Under the pieces are notes generated by a model. That model was not told the DNA's origin. It did not search any database and was given only the letters and a program-made list of their open reading frames with translations. From Paenibacillus phytohabitans (lineage in GTDB: Bacteria; Bacillota; Bacilli; Paenibacillales; Paenibacillaceae), in the NCBI RefSeq assembly GCF_013141775.1, contig NZ_WHOB01000028.1, positions 1 to 48,490 of the forward strand: a stretch of 48,490 bases of DNA. Reading direction: 5' to 3'. The position numbers were made by a program, and so were the translations under genes. The first letter of the stretch is position 1; each line of letters opens with the position of its first letter. Below are positions 1 through 8,591 of the stretch, in pieces.

Positions 1-285
1 CACCCTCCGATATCTTCCGTTGATCTAATGTTAGGTTTCTTGCAAGTGTACTGCCCTACCGCCCACTTTCGGTGGAATCAGAGGGATTTATCCCTTTAAT
101 TTCACCCAACCGCCCACTTTCGGCGGAATTAGAGGGATTTATCCCTTTAAGTCCCCCCAACAAACGAATATCATCATCTCCCATACAACAGAAAAGCCGC
201 CTGGTCCGCAGGTTGACTTCCCCTGCGGCCCGGACGGCTTTATCCTATGAATTGTATTCAGTCAGCTTATCCCTCCGCATAATAT
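1..285. other. Left-edge intergenic stretch with a tandem repeat
   Basis: No convincing gene is seen here. A 111-codon frame opens at 72 on the plus strand. It is mostly the translated tandem repeat and then runs antisense into the minus-strand gene at 286-738, so I do not call it. The only structured element is the 51-bp repeat at 61-162. Confidence 0.6.
61..162. repeat. 51-bp direct repeat, two copies
   Basis: Two adjacent copies of about 51 bp share GCCCACTTTCGG, GGAAT, AGAGGGATTTATCCCTTTAA and a C-rich CCAAC end, with copy starts at 61 and 112. Each copy contains the small inverted repeat AGGGATTTATCCCT. Copy differences are a few substitutions. The period is a multiple of three, so a reading frame can run through both copies. 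The layout resembles a dispersed intergenic repeat family rather than a coding gene. Confidence 0.8.
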
Positions 286-738
286 TTAAGCGGTCAGCTG
301 TTTATATTTGGCAGTCAGTTCCTCGAACCACTGTTTATCCTGCAATGTCAACGCAAAATCAATTAATTCGGCAATCTCTCCCGGCTGCAGCTCCGGCGAA
401 TCATTGAAGCTGATTTCAGCAGTAGCGACCGCTGCCCCATCTGCCCCATCCGCAAAGTCATAAGAAAACATCAGCTTGATATCACTCTCCAGAAACTCAT
501 TCCGCAGGAAGTAGAGCACCTCGCACATCAATACAGGTCTGACATGACTGTCGAAGACACAATCCATTACTTTGGCCCAATAATGCTGGTTGCTGAGATG
601 CAGCTTATCATTGGTCAAGAGATACTGCTCACCCTGAAAGTCGTTGACAAATCTCAGTTCCACCGGCTCCATTTTAAAAATACCGGTAATTTGCTTCTTG
701 GTGATATTCACGATGTCCTGTGTTTCTAATCTCATCAT
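286..738 (-). CDS. IDEAL-domain-like small protein
   Basis: This is a soluble protein of about 150 residues. Its C-terminal stretch, ELIDFALTLQDKQWFEEL, resembles the IDEAL motif (Pfam IDEAL domain), a short helical module found at the C-terminus of several Bacillota proteins. The N-terminal part contains a degenerate beta-rich region (LRFVNDFQGEQYLL) that I do not recognise. The frame is open to 792, but the region before GTGTATGAGATGATG has no ribosome binding site. AAGGAACGGGG precedes the GTG/ATG cluster, so I place the start at the double Met ending at 738; the GTG two codons before the next ATG is an alternative. Function is unknown; some IDEAL proteins are thought to act in protein-protein contacts. 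It appears monocistronic. The domain call is by motif only and is moderately secure. Confidence 0.65.
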   Translation of the reverse strand: MMRLETQDIVNITKKQITGIFKMEPVELRFVNDFQGEQYLLTNDKLHLSNQHYWAKVMDCVFDSHVRPVLMCEVLYFLRNEFLESDIKLMFSYDFADGADGAAVATAEISFNDSPELQPGEIAELIDFALTLQDKQWFEELTAKYKQLTA

Positions 739-1083
739 CTCATACACCCCGTTCCTTATATTTGGACTTTCAGTATTTTTCCGCAAATACATGATTCGAC
801 AATAATTTTAACTAATTTAAAAGTATTATCGACTATTTCTCACAATTTGTTAATGTTTTTCATTAAAATTTTAAAAAAATATGTTTCTAATTGTGATGAA
901 ATGGTTAATTATATGCCCCGCACCGTATTAATGTCATTATTTTAGCACTAAAGGCTATTCTGCCAAGAGAAATCACATGCAAAAAAGGGATCCTACCCAG
1001 GCTCTGTAATGAGCGGGCAGCATCCCTTTTCGGTGATGTCTGTATGATCCGGCAAGACATTTGCCGGCTTCTGATCGCAGGAT
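739..1083. other. AT-rich intergenic region
   Basis: This holds the 5' region of the IDEAL-like gene (very AT-rich, 790-900) and the terminator of the adenine deaminase gene (983-1030). I see no further gene. Confidence 0.6.
983..1030 (-). terminator. Rho-independent terminator after adenine deaminase
   Basis: On the minus strand, AAAAGGGAT pairs with ATCCCTTTT around an inner CTC/GAG stem-loop, and the hairpin is followed by a T6 run. It lies about 55 bp after the ade stop codon and ends the leftward purine-degradation transcript. Confidence 0.75.
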
Positions 1084-2892
1084 TTAGCTTACAAACAATG
1101 GAACCAGCTGAATCCCCTCTTCCGGCGAAATCCGTACCAGCCCTTTATCCGAGATCCGCAACGTCGGAATGACCGCCAGTGCAAGCAGCGACAAGGTCAT
1201 AAAAGCATAATTCAGTGTGCAGCCTGCATCATACAGCGCTTTGCTGATGGCCGCAGACTGGGCTGCCGCAATCTCGAACGGCTCTGCCGACATCAGTCCG
1301 GCAATTGCCAGCGGGAACAGAGTTGTTCCGGAAGCGGTAATAACCGCAACACCGCCCTGAGCTTCAGCTACTGCACCCGCAGCTTTAGCCATGAGGTTAT
1401 CATCATTGCCGATGACCAGCACATTATGGCTGTCATGGGCTACCGTCATGGCAATCGCAGCAGGCTCATGGAAGCCGATCCCCTCAACCACGCCAACCGA
1501 TTTGTTGCCGGTTCCCTTATGCCGCTCCAGGACGGCGATTTTGCACAAGCCCTCCTGAACCAGCAGCCTGGACTCAGCCACCGGCAGATTGATGATCAAT
1601 TCCCCGGTCTCCACATGATTCTCGATCACTTTGATGACCCGTGTGGCCAGAGTACCTTCAGCAATTGGCGCATGGATCACGAAGTCCTCCGGAGCCGGAG
1701 GCTGCAGCAGATGCACGGAAGCCAGCACTTCCTCCGGGTAGGTGTACGGACTCAGCTCAGCTGTCATGATCCCGTTCTCCGCTACGACCACTCCGGCCGC
1801 AATCGTCATGACAACATGAACATCAGCCAGATTTCCGTCCAGCAGAATGATATCTGCACAGGAGCCCGGAGTAATTGAGCCGATATCACGGGCTACCCCG
1901 AACCGTTCGGCGGTATTGATCGTTGCCATTTGAAAAGCCGTGACCGGCTTAAGGCCCTGGGAGATGGCGTGCCGCACCACAAAATCCATATGACCTTCAT
2001 CCCGCAGCGATTCTGAGCTGCGGTCGTCGGTCACCAGCATCATCCGGCGCGGGTCGAGCCCATGCTCGGTGTGCGCGGTGATGGTCTTCGCCACATCATG
2101 CCAGGCGGAGCCGCGGCGCATTTTGGCATACATCCCAAGACGTACGCGTTCGATTACATCCTCCGCCGTCACACACTCATGATCGCCGGTTACTCCTGCG
2201 GCGGCATAGACCGGGAGTCTCCAGTCATCCGCCGGCCAGGTGAAATGACCGTCCACATAACAACCCGCACGCAGGGTCGCCTGAATTTCCCCGAGCATTT
2301 TCTCATCGCCGTACACCACGCCTGGGAAATTCATCACTTCGCCCAGCGCAATGACATCCTCGCCCCAGGTAAAAGCCTCGGCTACTTCCTCCGGTCCGAT
2401 CGATGCGCCGGTCGTTTCGAATTCCGCCCCTGCTGAAGGTACGCAGGAGGCAACCTGCATATAAGCCGCCAGCGGAGTTTCACGCATCTCATCCAGCATC
2501 AGCTTAATGCCCTTCAGCCCGAATACATTGGCAATCTCATGGGCATCAAAGAATCCGCCGGTCGTGCCCATAGGCAGCACTGCACGGGCAAACTCAGTCA
2601 CCGTCAGCTGTGTACTCTCAATGTGACAGTGCCCGTCAAGCAGACCCGGGGCAATGTATTTGCCCGCCGCATCAATGATCTGTGTCCCCTCACCGATCGT
2701 ATGCGAGACATCCTTGCCAACGTAGGCAATACGTCCGCCCTGTACTGCTACAGACATACCCTCCAGAATCTCTCCGGAGCATACATTGACCAGTTTGCCG
2801 CCAGTAATCACCAGTGTCGCCGGCTGGTCGCCGCGGGCTGTAGCCACAAGTCCGGGCACGCAGTCCGCGAGTGGTTTTCTTGTATAAGTCAT
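1084..2892 (-). CDS. ade: Adenine deaminase
   Basis: This enzyme converts adenine to hypoxanthine and ammonia, feeding purine salvage or degradation in the cytosol. The 602-residue length fits the bacterial adenine deaminase family. Metal-binding motifs of the amidohydrolase superfamily are visible: GLLDGHCHIES near residue 85, GDHE near residue 230 and the VTDDRSS motif near residue 290. The family-specific C-terminal domain contains HDSHNVLVIG and ASGTTLFPLAI. The frame extends upstream to a GTG at 2901, but the ATG at 2892 has GGGAG eight bases before it and is the better start. It is the last gene of the leftward purine cluster, after the ureidoglycine aminotransferase, with a 246-bp gap that may hold its own promoter. 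The B. subtilis paralogue YerA is less likely given the intact metal motifs. Confidence 0.9.
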   Translation of the reverse strand: MTYTRKPLADCVPGLVATARGDQPATLVITGGKLVNVCSGEILEGMSVAVQGGRIAYVGKDVSHTIGEGTQIIDAAGKYIAPGLLDGHCHIESTQLTVTEFARAVLPMGTTGGFFDAHEIANVFGLKGIKLMLDEMRETPLAAYMQVASCVPSAGAEFETTGASIGPEEVAEAFTWGEDVIALGEVMNFPGVVYGDEKMLGEIQATLRAGCYVDGHFTWPADDWRLPVYAAAGVTGDHECVTAEDVIERVRLGMYAKMRRGSAWHDVAKTITAHTEHGLDPRRMMLVTDDRSSESLRDEGHMDFVVRHAISQGLKPVTAFQMATINTAERFGVARDIGSITPGSCADIILLDGNLADVHVVMTIAAGVVVAENGIMTAELSPYTYPEEVLASVHLLQPPAPEDFVIHAPIAEGTLATRVIKVIENHVETGELIINLPVAESRLLVQEGLCKIAVLERHKGTGNKSVGVVEGIGFHEPAAIAMTVAHDSHNVLVIGNDDNLMAKAAGAVAEAQGGVAVITASGTTLFPLAIAGLMSAEPFEIAAAQSAAISKALYDAGCTLNYAFMTLSLLALAVIPTLRISDKGLVRISPEEGIQLVPLFVS

Positions 2893-3138
2893 AATACACA
2901 CTCCCTTCCGGTTAATGATTTCCTATATTTATATTCTATTTAGCAAAAACGGCCCTGACGCCCCCCACGGGTCGCAAGCCGTTGTTTGAACTACCGCCAG
3001 GAGGATAGACCTGACTGCTTATCTAAGCAGAGCTTAACGATGCTTATACAGAGGTACCTAGCTAAAATACAAGCCGTCCGGCTGCTCCGGATCGCAACTT
3101 GCGCTGCTTACCTTTCACCACTTAGCGCATTTTTAAGA

Positions 3139-4371
3139 TTATCTTACTTTTGACTCGTATACGTCAAGTGCCGCCTGAACGCCCTGGCCGGCCGGAACGG
3201 AGAATCCGTGGCGTACAAGTGCCGCCTCCAGCGCTCCAAGCAGACGCAGCACATTATTCTCCCGGCAGCTGAAGCCCATCGTGCCGATGCGCCAGATCTG
3301 GCCTTTTAACGGACCGAACGAGCTGGCAATCTCTATCCCGAAATGGTTCAGCAGCATGGAACGCACCGCCTCCCCGTCTATTCCCTCCGGAATCAGCACA
3401 CAGGTGACTACCGTCAGCTTGCTCTCAGGATCACCGTACAGCTCCAGACCCATTGCGGTCAGGCCGGCCACAAGTGCTCGCTCATGATGCTTATGACGGG
3501 CATGACGGGCTTCCAGCCCTTCTTCCAGCACCAGCCGCAGCCCCTCACGCAACGCGTACAGCATGGAGGTCATCTCCGTATGGTGATTCAGCCGCTGGGG
3601 ACTCCAGTAATCCTGCAGCATGCCGAGGTCAAAGTAGTTGCTGCGGACAACCGGCAGCTCGCTTGCCTCATCGCCGCCGGTTCTAAGCCCCCTCTCCACC
3701 TGTTTGCGCTTCAGCAGCTTGGCTTCGGCACGCTCGTTATAGGTGACCGGGGACATGCCCGAAGGGACAGACAGACATTTCTGCGTTCCGCCGACCACGG
3801 CATCCAGCATCCAGGCATCCGTCTCCACAGGCACCCCTCCAATGGTTGCCACAGCGTCCACAATCAGCAGGGCATCCTGCTCACGGCAAGCCCGCCCGAT
3901 CTCGGCCAGCGGCTGCACACGTCCAGTGGAGGTCTCCCCGTGGACAATCGCCACCACATCCGGCTTGAAGCTGCGGATGGCCGCGATCACATCCTCCGGC
4001 GGAAACACGCTGCCCCAGGTCTGCTCTATAGTGAACACCTCAGCACCGCAGCGCTCGGCAATCTCATGCAGCAGATGTCCAAACCGTCCGAAGACCGGAA
4101 TCAGCACCCGGTCTCCCGGAGCAATCAGACTGACCATTACCGCTTCAATCCCGGAGCGTGATGTGCCGTTCACCGGATAGGCCCACTTATTGCCTGTGGC
4201 AAACAGCTCCCGGAGCATCTCCATCGTCTCGTTCATAATATCTGTAAACTCGGGATCGAATTGACCCAGTACCGGATAAGACATGGCCCGCAGCACACGC
4301 GGATCAACCTCTACCGGTCCCGGAGTCATAATACACCGCAAGGACGGCGACAAATCTTCGTAGCGCTTCAT
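3139..4371 (-). CDS. pucG: Ureidoglycine-glyoxylate aminotransferase (PucG-like)
   Basis: A class-V PLP-dependent aminotransferase of 410 residues. In B. subtilis, PucG transfers the amino group of (S)-ureidoglycine to glyoxylate, giving glycine and oxalurate. That fits its place directly after the allantoate amidohydrolase. Fold-type-I signatures are visible: PVNGTSRSGIEA near residue 67, HGETSTG near 144, VDAVATIGGVP near 171 and the Schiff-base lysine in VGGTQKC at about residue 198. A longer frame adds an Arg-rich extension to 4422, but GAGGGGAGAG stands just before the ATG at 4371, so I use that start. It lies 72 bp after allC. An alanine- or serine-glyoxylate aminotransferase would look similar; the ureide context is what favours PucG. 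Confidence 0.85.
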   Translation of the reverse strand: MKRYEDLSPSLRCIMTPGPVEVDPRVLRAMSYPVLGQFDPEFTDIMNETMEMLRELFATGNKWAYPVNGTSRSGIEAVMVSLIAPGDRVLIPVFGRFGHLLHEIAERCGAEVFTIEQTWGSVFPPEDVIAAIRSFKPDVVAIVHGETSTGRVQPLAEIGRACREQDALLIVDAVATIGGVPVETDAWMLDAVVGGTQKCLSVPSGMSPVTYNERAEAKLLKRKQVERGLRTGGDEASELPVVRSNYFDLGMLQDYWSPQRLNHHTEMTSMLYALREGLRLVLEEGLEARHARHKHHERALVAGLTAMGLELYGDPESKLTVVTCVLIPEGIDGEAVRSMLLNHFGIEIASSFGPLKGQIWRIGTMGFSCRENNVLRLLGALEAALVRHGFSVPAGQGVQAALDVYESKVR

Positions 4372-4443
4372 CACTCTCTCCCCTCTCGTCTCTCTGAATC
4401 TTCTGAATCTCCGGAATTCCACCCTCTTGTGAACCCCTGAGCT

Positions 4444-5778
4444 TCAGTTCTCTGTATAAGCCAATTTATATAAGATTGCCGTCAGTACTTCGAGTCCCGC
4501 AGCCAGCTCTTCCGGTGAAGTATATTCATCAGGAGAATGGCTGACCCCTCCCCGGCTGGGCACGAATATCATTGCCGACGGGCAGCGCGGCGCGAACAGC
4601 TGGGCATCATGCCCCGCCCCGCTGACCATGCTCCGGTACGACCGCCCCTGCTCCACACAGATTTGTTCCAGAGACAGGCATAGCTCCGTATCCATAGGTG
4701 CAGGAGTTGTAGCCAGCAGAGGCAGCACCTCCAGAATCAGACCGCGCCTGCCGGCAATCGCTGTGAACTTATCAAGCATCCCTAAGCAAAAGCGCTCCAG
4801 TGTCACGGCTTCGCTATGCCGGATATCCAGCGTGAACTGCACTTCGCCCGGAATGACATTCGGCGTCCCCGGATAGACTTCCAGCCTGCCCGTTGTTGCC
4901 ACCAGCGGGTCCCCTTCTGCCACAGCGGAACGCTCCAGTGCCAGCAGCATTTCTGCGCTGCCTGCCAGCGCATCCTGCCTCAGCCCCATCGGCGTTGTTC
5001 CGGCATGATTGGCTGTGCCGCACACCTTGACCTTGTATCTCCGCTGACCGGCGATCGCCTGCACCACTCCGATCTCCTGGAACGACCGTTCCAGAATAAT
5101 CCCCTGTTCAATATGCAGTTCAACGTAGGCGGCAATATCACTGCGGACCGGACTGTGTCCGAAGGCAGTGCCGCCACTCTCTGAAGTATTATAATGGCTA
5201 GCTCCGGAGGCTTCAATGCTTCCGCCCAGACCGCAGGCAGCCATCGCCGCTCCAAGCGTTACCCCTTCGCCGTCTGCACAGTTCTCACGCTCACTCCCGT
5301 CGTAGAGCCCTGTAACATTGCCGGAACCCCAGAACGTCAACGGAAAGCGGCTGCCCTCCTCCTCACAAAAGGACACCACTTCCAGAGTCCGCAGCGGCTG
5401 GCCGAAGGTCATCTGCAAGTAATGGAGTGCAGTGACGGCAGCGGCTACTCCGTAAGCACCGTCATAACGTCCGCCGTTCACCACCGTATCGATATGTGAG
5501 CCGGTTAGAATTACTTTATCCGTTACCACTGATCCGGCCAGCTTGCCGTATACATTCCCGACCTCATCCGTTCTGACCTCAAGTCCGAATCCAGACATTC
5601 TCTCCTGCAAAAAATGCTGGACACGGTACCACTCCGGCGTGTACAGCAGCCGGGTAACCCCCGGGCCGGGAGCACTGAAGGCTGCGAGTTCATCCAGCAG
5701 CTTCAGCATCTCTCCGGCCGGGACATGCCGGACCGGCAGCTTCACCGGGCCGGCTGGCGGCTGGAGAGCCGCAGCCAT
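4444..5778 (-). CDS. allC: Allantoate amidohydrolase (M20 family)
   Basis: It hydrolyses allantoate to ureidoglycine, CO2 and ammonia (PucF in B. subtilis). The M20/hydantoinase-carbamoylase metal site is visible: GSHIDTV at about residue 93, NGGRYDGAYG near 101, CEEEGSRFP near 148, HIEQG in the lid-proximal region and SGAGHDAQ near the C-terminus. The length of 444 residues is slightly above the roughly 410 usual, because the N-terminus overlaps the upstream allantoinase gene by 37 bp. An alternative ATG at 5709 follows GGAGAG closely, so the first 23 residues are uncertain. The overlap suggests translational coupling with allantoinase. N-carbamoyl-amino-acid hydrolases share this fold, and only context separates them. 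Confidence 0.88.
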   Translation of the reverse strand: MAAALQPPAGPVKLPVRHVPAGEMLKLLDELAAFSAPGPGVTRLLYTPEWYRVQHFLQERMSGFGLEVRTDEVGNVYGKLAGSVVTDKVILTGSHIDTVVNGGRYDGAYGVAAAVTALHYLQMTFGQPLRTLEVVSFCEEEGSRFPLTFWGSGNVTGLYDGSERENCADGEGVTLGAAMAACGLGGSIEASGASHYNTSESGGTAFGHSPVRSDIAAYVELHIEQGIILERSFQEIGVVQAIAGQRRYKVKVCGTANHAGTTPMGLRQDALAGSAEMLLALERSAVAEGDPLVATTGRLEVYPGTPNVIPGEVQFTLDIRHSEAVTLERFCLGMLDKFTAIAGRRGLILEVLPLLATTPAPMDTELCLSLEQICVEQGRSYRSMVSGAGHDAQLFAPRCPSAMIFVPSRGGVSHSPDEYTSPEELAAGLEVLTAILYKLAYTEN

Positions 5779-7136
5779 TCACCGCCATCCGCTGCAACAA
5801 TGCCTTCTCCGGCGGTATAAACCACATTGCCGCGGGAGAGGGTTGCCGTTACCTTGCAGGATAAGGTCATACCGGCATAAGGACTATGCTTGTGGCGGTA
5901 ATATAAATCCTCCGCCTGCAGGGTATAATTCGCATTCGGGTCAAGCAGCACCAGATCGGCATCCAGCCCCGGAGCGATGGAGCCTTTGCGCTGCTCCAGT
6001 CCGAAACGCCGGGCAGGCAGCTCCGACAATAGCGCAGAGATCTGAGTGACCGGCAGGCCGCGCACCTGGACACCCTCGTGGAACATCAGCTCCAGACTGC
6101 TCTGCGCCCCCGATATCCCTCCCCAGGCTTCAAAAAAAGACAAGCCGGGCGCCAGCTTCAATTCCGCCGGACAAGGGGAATGATCTGAAGCAATCAGATC
6201 CACTAGGCCCGCAGCCACCGCATGCCACAGCCGTTCCCGCTCCCCGCTGCTGCGCAGCGGCGGAGCACATTTCGCCAGCGGCCCCAGCTCCTCCATGCTG
6301 TCCTCGTTCAGAATCAGATAATGAGGGCAGGTCTCCGCTGTCACATCCAGCCCCCGCTGCTTGGCCTCGTGAATCAGCTCCAAGGCTGCGGAGGTGCTGA
6401 TGTGCACGAAATGCAGCCGGCAGCCGGTCCGTTCACTATATAGGAGTGCCCGGGCAACAGCCTCTAGCTCCGCTTCGGGCGGGCGGGAGGCGGCGAAATC
6501 ACGCGCAGTGCTCCGCCCCTCGCGGAGTGCAGCTGCTCCGAGCGCCGAGGTCATCTCTTCACTCTCCGCATGCAGGGCGAGAATGCCGCCGATTGCAGCG
6601 ATGCGGACCATCCCCTGATACAGGGTGTCGTCATCCACTTCGCGGAACCGGCCTTCGCCTTCACCGCCGGGATTCGAGATAAACGCCTTGAAGCCGGTAA
6701 CACCTGCCGCCGCCAGCTCCTCCAGGTCTTCCAGATTGCCGGGCACGAGTCCGCCCCACAACACATAATCCACCGCCGAATTCCCGGCTGCAGCTTCTGT
6801 CTTCAAGCGGAGTGCTTCTATATTTACAGTCGGCGGATTACCGTTCAGCGGCATATCCGCATAACAGGTACAGCCTCCAGCGGCAAGCGAAGCCGATCCG
6901 CTGCGGAAGCCTTCCCAATGGCCGAACGCCGGCTCATTGAAATGAACATGCATATCAATCATGCCGGGGAGCACATATTGTCCTGCTGCATCAATAATTG
7001 TAGTGGCAGGTGAGCCGTGCAGCGCTTCGCCCAGTGCAGCGATTCTGCCGTCCTTCACACCGATATCCAGCTTACGGACTTCTCCAGGGAGTACAACATC
7101 CCCATTCCTGATAATAAGCTCATAGGATTTCTCCAT
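5742..7136 (-). CDS. allB: Allantoinase
   Basis: It hydrolyses allantoin to allantoate (PucH in B. subtilis). The 464-residue cyclic amidohydrolase shows the full binuclear metal set: MIDMHVHFNEP near residue 59 (two His), the carbamylated-lysine site GFKAFI at about K150, LHAES near 188, HFVHIS near 242 and ASDHSPC with the catalytic Asp near 318. ATG at 7136 is preceded by GGAGGTGA with a seven-base spacer. It lies 60 bp after the 5-hydroxyisourate hydrolase stop. In that gap a short GGTATTCGTA motif is repeated at 7158-7180. Dihydropyrimidinase relatives are less likely, given the FNEP signature and the neighbours. Confidence 0.93.
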   Translation of the reverse strand: MEKSYELIIRNGDVVLPGEVRKLDIGVKDGRIAALGEALHGSPATTIIDAAGQYVLPGMIDMHVHFNEPAFGHWEGFRSGSASLAAGGCTCYADMPLNGNPPTVNIEALRLKTEAAAGNSAVDYVLWGGLVPGNLEDLEELAAAGVTGFKAFISNPGGEGEGRFREVDDDTLYQGMVRIAAIGGILALHAESEEMTSALGAAALREGRSTARDFAASRPPEAELEAVARALLYSERTGCRLHFVHISTSAALELIHEAKQRGLDVTAETCPHYLILNEDSMEELGPLAKCAPPLRSSGERERLWHAVAAGLVDLIASDHSPCPAELKLAPGLSFFEAWGGISGAQSSLELMFHEGVQVRGLPVTQISALLSELPARRFGLEQRKGSIAPGLDADLVLLDPNANYTLQAEDLYYRHKHSPYAGMTLSCKVTATLSRGNVVYTAGEGIVAADGGEWLRLSSRQPAR

Positions 7137-7196
7137 GAAACGGTCACCTCCGGTCTAGTGGTATTCGTAATGGTATTCGTATTTGTATCGGTACGT

Positions 7197-7574
7197 TTAA
7201 CTGCCGCGGTATGTGCTGTATCCTCCCGGCGCAACCAGCAGCGGCACATGATAATGCTCTGACGGGTCCGCAATGTTGAAGCGGATCGGGATGTGTTCAA
7301 GGAACATGCTGCCGGTCCTGCTTGCCGCTTCACCGCCAGCACCCGCCTGAGCACTCCTGAAGTAGTCGCCGGCCATGAAGACCAGCTCGTAGCTTCCGGC
7401 CAGCAGTTCTTCCCCTGCCAGCAGGGGAGCGTCCAATCTGCCGTCACTGTTCGTGACAGCCTCACATATCAGCGCGGGCATTACCTCACCGAATCTCCAT
7501 AGCTGAAGCGACATGCCCGCTGCAGGCTTCCCTAGCGACAGGTCCAGCACATGAGTCGTTAACCGCCCGCTCAT
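7197..7574 (-). CDS. uraH: 5-hydroxyisourate hydrolase (transthyretin-like)
   Basis: It opens 5-hydroxyisourate (HIU) to OHCU, the second step of urate breakdown (PucM in B. subtilis). The 125-residue length is typical. Family marks are the N-terminal LTTHVLD with the active-site His at about residue 8, EHIPIRFNI, HYHVPLLVAPGGYSTY and the hallmark C-terminal YRGS. The frame continues to 7598, but TGGAGGATA precedes the ATG at 7574, which fits the family start. Its ATG overlaps the TGA of a small upstream ORF (ATGA), so translation may be coupled to it. No urate oxidase is seen next to it. Confidence 0.93.
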   Translation of the reverse strand: MSGRLTTHVLDLSLGKPAAGMSLQLWRFGEVMPALICEAVTNSDGRLDAPLLAGEELLAGSYELVFMAGDYFRSAQAGAGGEAASRTGSMFLEHIPIRFNIADPSEHYHVPLLVAPGGYSTYRGS

Positions 7575-7735
7575 GACAGGTATCCTCCAAGCCTGCATCT
7601 ATTGATGCAGCGGATTTCCGATTCCGGCAGAAGCATTTCTGCGTTTTTTCCCGCATACTGACTGCTGTGCCTTTTGCTTATTTTTTTGTTCATTCTTCTC
7701 TCCATACTAAGGATTAAGCCGCTGGTTCCGGTCAT
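7571..7735 (-). CDS. Small ORF of unknown function before uraH
   Basis: A 54-codon ORF starts at an ATG seven bases after AGGAGGTG, one of the best ribosome binding sites of the cluster. Its TGA overlaps the ATG of uraH in ATGA fashion. The product is basic (MERRMNKKISKRHSSQYAGK) with no membrane segment and no family that I recognise. It occupies the position where the urate oxidase half of PucL would lie in B. subtilis, but I see no urate oxidase motif in it. It may be a real small protein, a leader that couples translation of uraH, or a decayed remnant. Confidence 0.4.
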   Translation of the reverse strand: MTGTSGLILSMERRMNKKISKRHSSQYAGKNAEMLLPESEIRCINRCRLGGYLS

Positions 7736-7813
7736 GAACGACACCTCCTGCTGATTTGTTAGAAGCAAGTATGCTGTAGAGTGCGGATCGGATGAGGCCT
7801 CTTGCACTATGTC

Positions 7814-8332
7814 CTATTCCTCCGCCAGCAGATCCTCCAGCCGGAAGCGGGTAATCTTGCCGATCTCCTGCAGCGCCTGATCCCATTCTTCCTGCAGGCT
7901 GCGGTCCACCCGCTCACGGATGGCGTTAATGATGTCATCTTTATTTTTGCCGCGCACAGCCAGAATGAACGGGAACTGGAATTTCCCGGTATAGGCGGCA
8001 TTCAGCTCCGTAAGCTGCTTGAATTCCTCCGGCGTCAGCCGGTCCAGACCGGCCCCCTGCTGCTCTGCCGCCGATAGCGGAGTGACCTGCAGCCTTGTTG
8101 CCAGATCAGGGTGGGCTCTAAGCAGCGCAAGTACCTGGCTACGATCCGCCTTCCGCGCCGTTTCCACCATAGTGTCATGCAGCTGCTGCACGGATTCAAA
8201 CGGACGCTCGCTATAGGCACCTTCTGCAACCCAGGGCGAATGTTCGAATATACCTCCAAGGCTCTCTACAAATTCCGGTTGCCCCATGCTGTTGATCTGT
8301 TCCAGTGTCACAATATCCGCAGGTGTATTCAA
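7814..8332 (-). CDS. uraD: OHCU decarboxylase
   Basis: It decarboxylates 2-oxo-4-hydroxy-4-carboxy-5-ureidoimidazoline to (S)-allantoin. The 172-residue all-helical protein has the family marks LGGIFEHSPWVAEGA, the catalytic-His motif LRAHPDLATRL, LTPEEFKQLTELNAAY and FPFILAVRGK. In B. subtilis this domain is fused to urate oxidase in PucL. Here it stands alone and ends at 7814 with no uricase behind it. An ATG at 8362 opens the frame but has only an AT-rich upstream. The TTG at 8332 has GGAGG eight bases before it and gives the expected N-terminus, so I chose it. It is followed by the small ORF and uraH. Confidence 0.9.
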   Translation of the reverse strand: MNTPADIVTLEQINSMGQPEFVESLGGIFEHSPWVAEGAYSERPFESVQQLHDTMVETARKADRSQVLALLRAHPDLATRLQVTPLSAAEQQGAGLDRLTPEEFKQLTELNAAYTGKFQFPFILAVRGKNKDDIINAIRERVDRSLQEEWDQALQEIGKITRFRLEDLLAEE

Positions 8333-8591
8333 TGGCTCATCCTCCATCCATCTAATTTGCATAGTTTAAATTCAAACATTCTTTAGGGTAAAAAAAGCCC
8401 ATTTCCGCATTCAAGCCATCTACTTAGCCATCAGCACCTGAAGTACCGATCTCTCAGTGATTTAAGATGTTCGAACTGCATGAAATGGACCATACCTGTG
8501 TTACTCCATAAATCCGCGTGATAGTTATAGTACTTCCTGCTCGCGTAAACTTACTATCTTATATTGTACCTTCTATGCAGCATTCAGCAAC

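Noticed and set aside
72..407. Plus-strand 111-codon frame at the left edge
   Set aside because: It consists of the tandem repeat plus antisense of the IDEAL-like gene and has no ribosome binding site.
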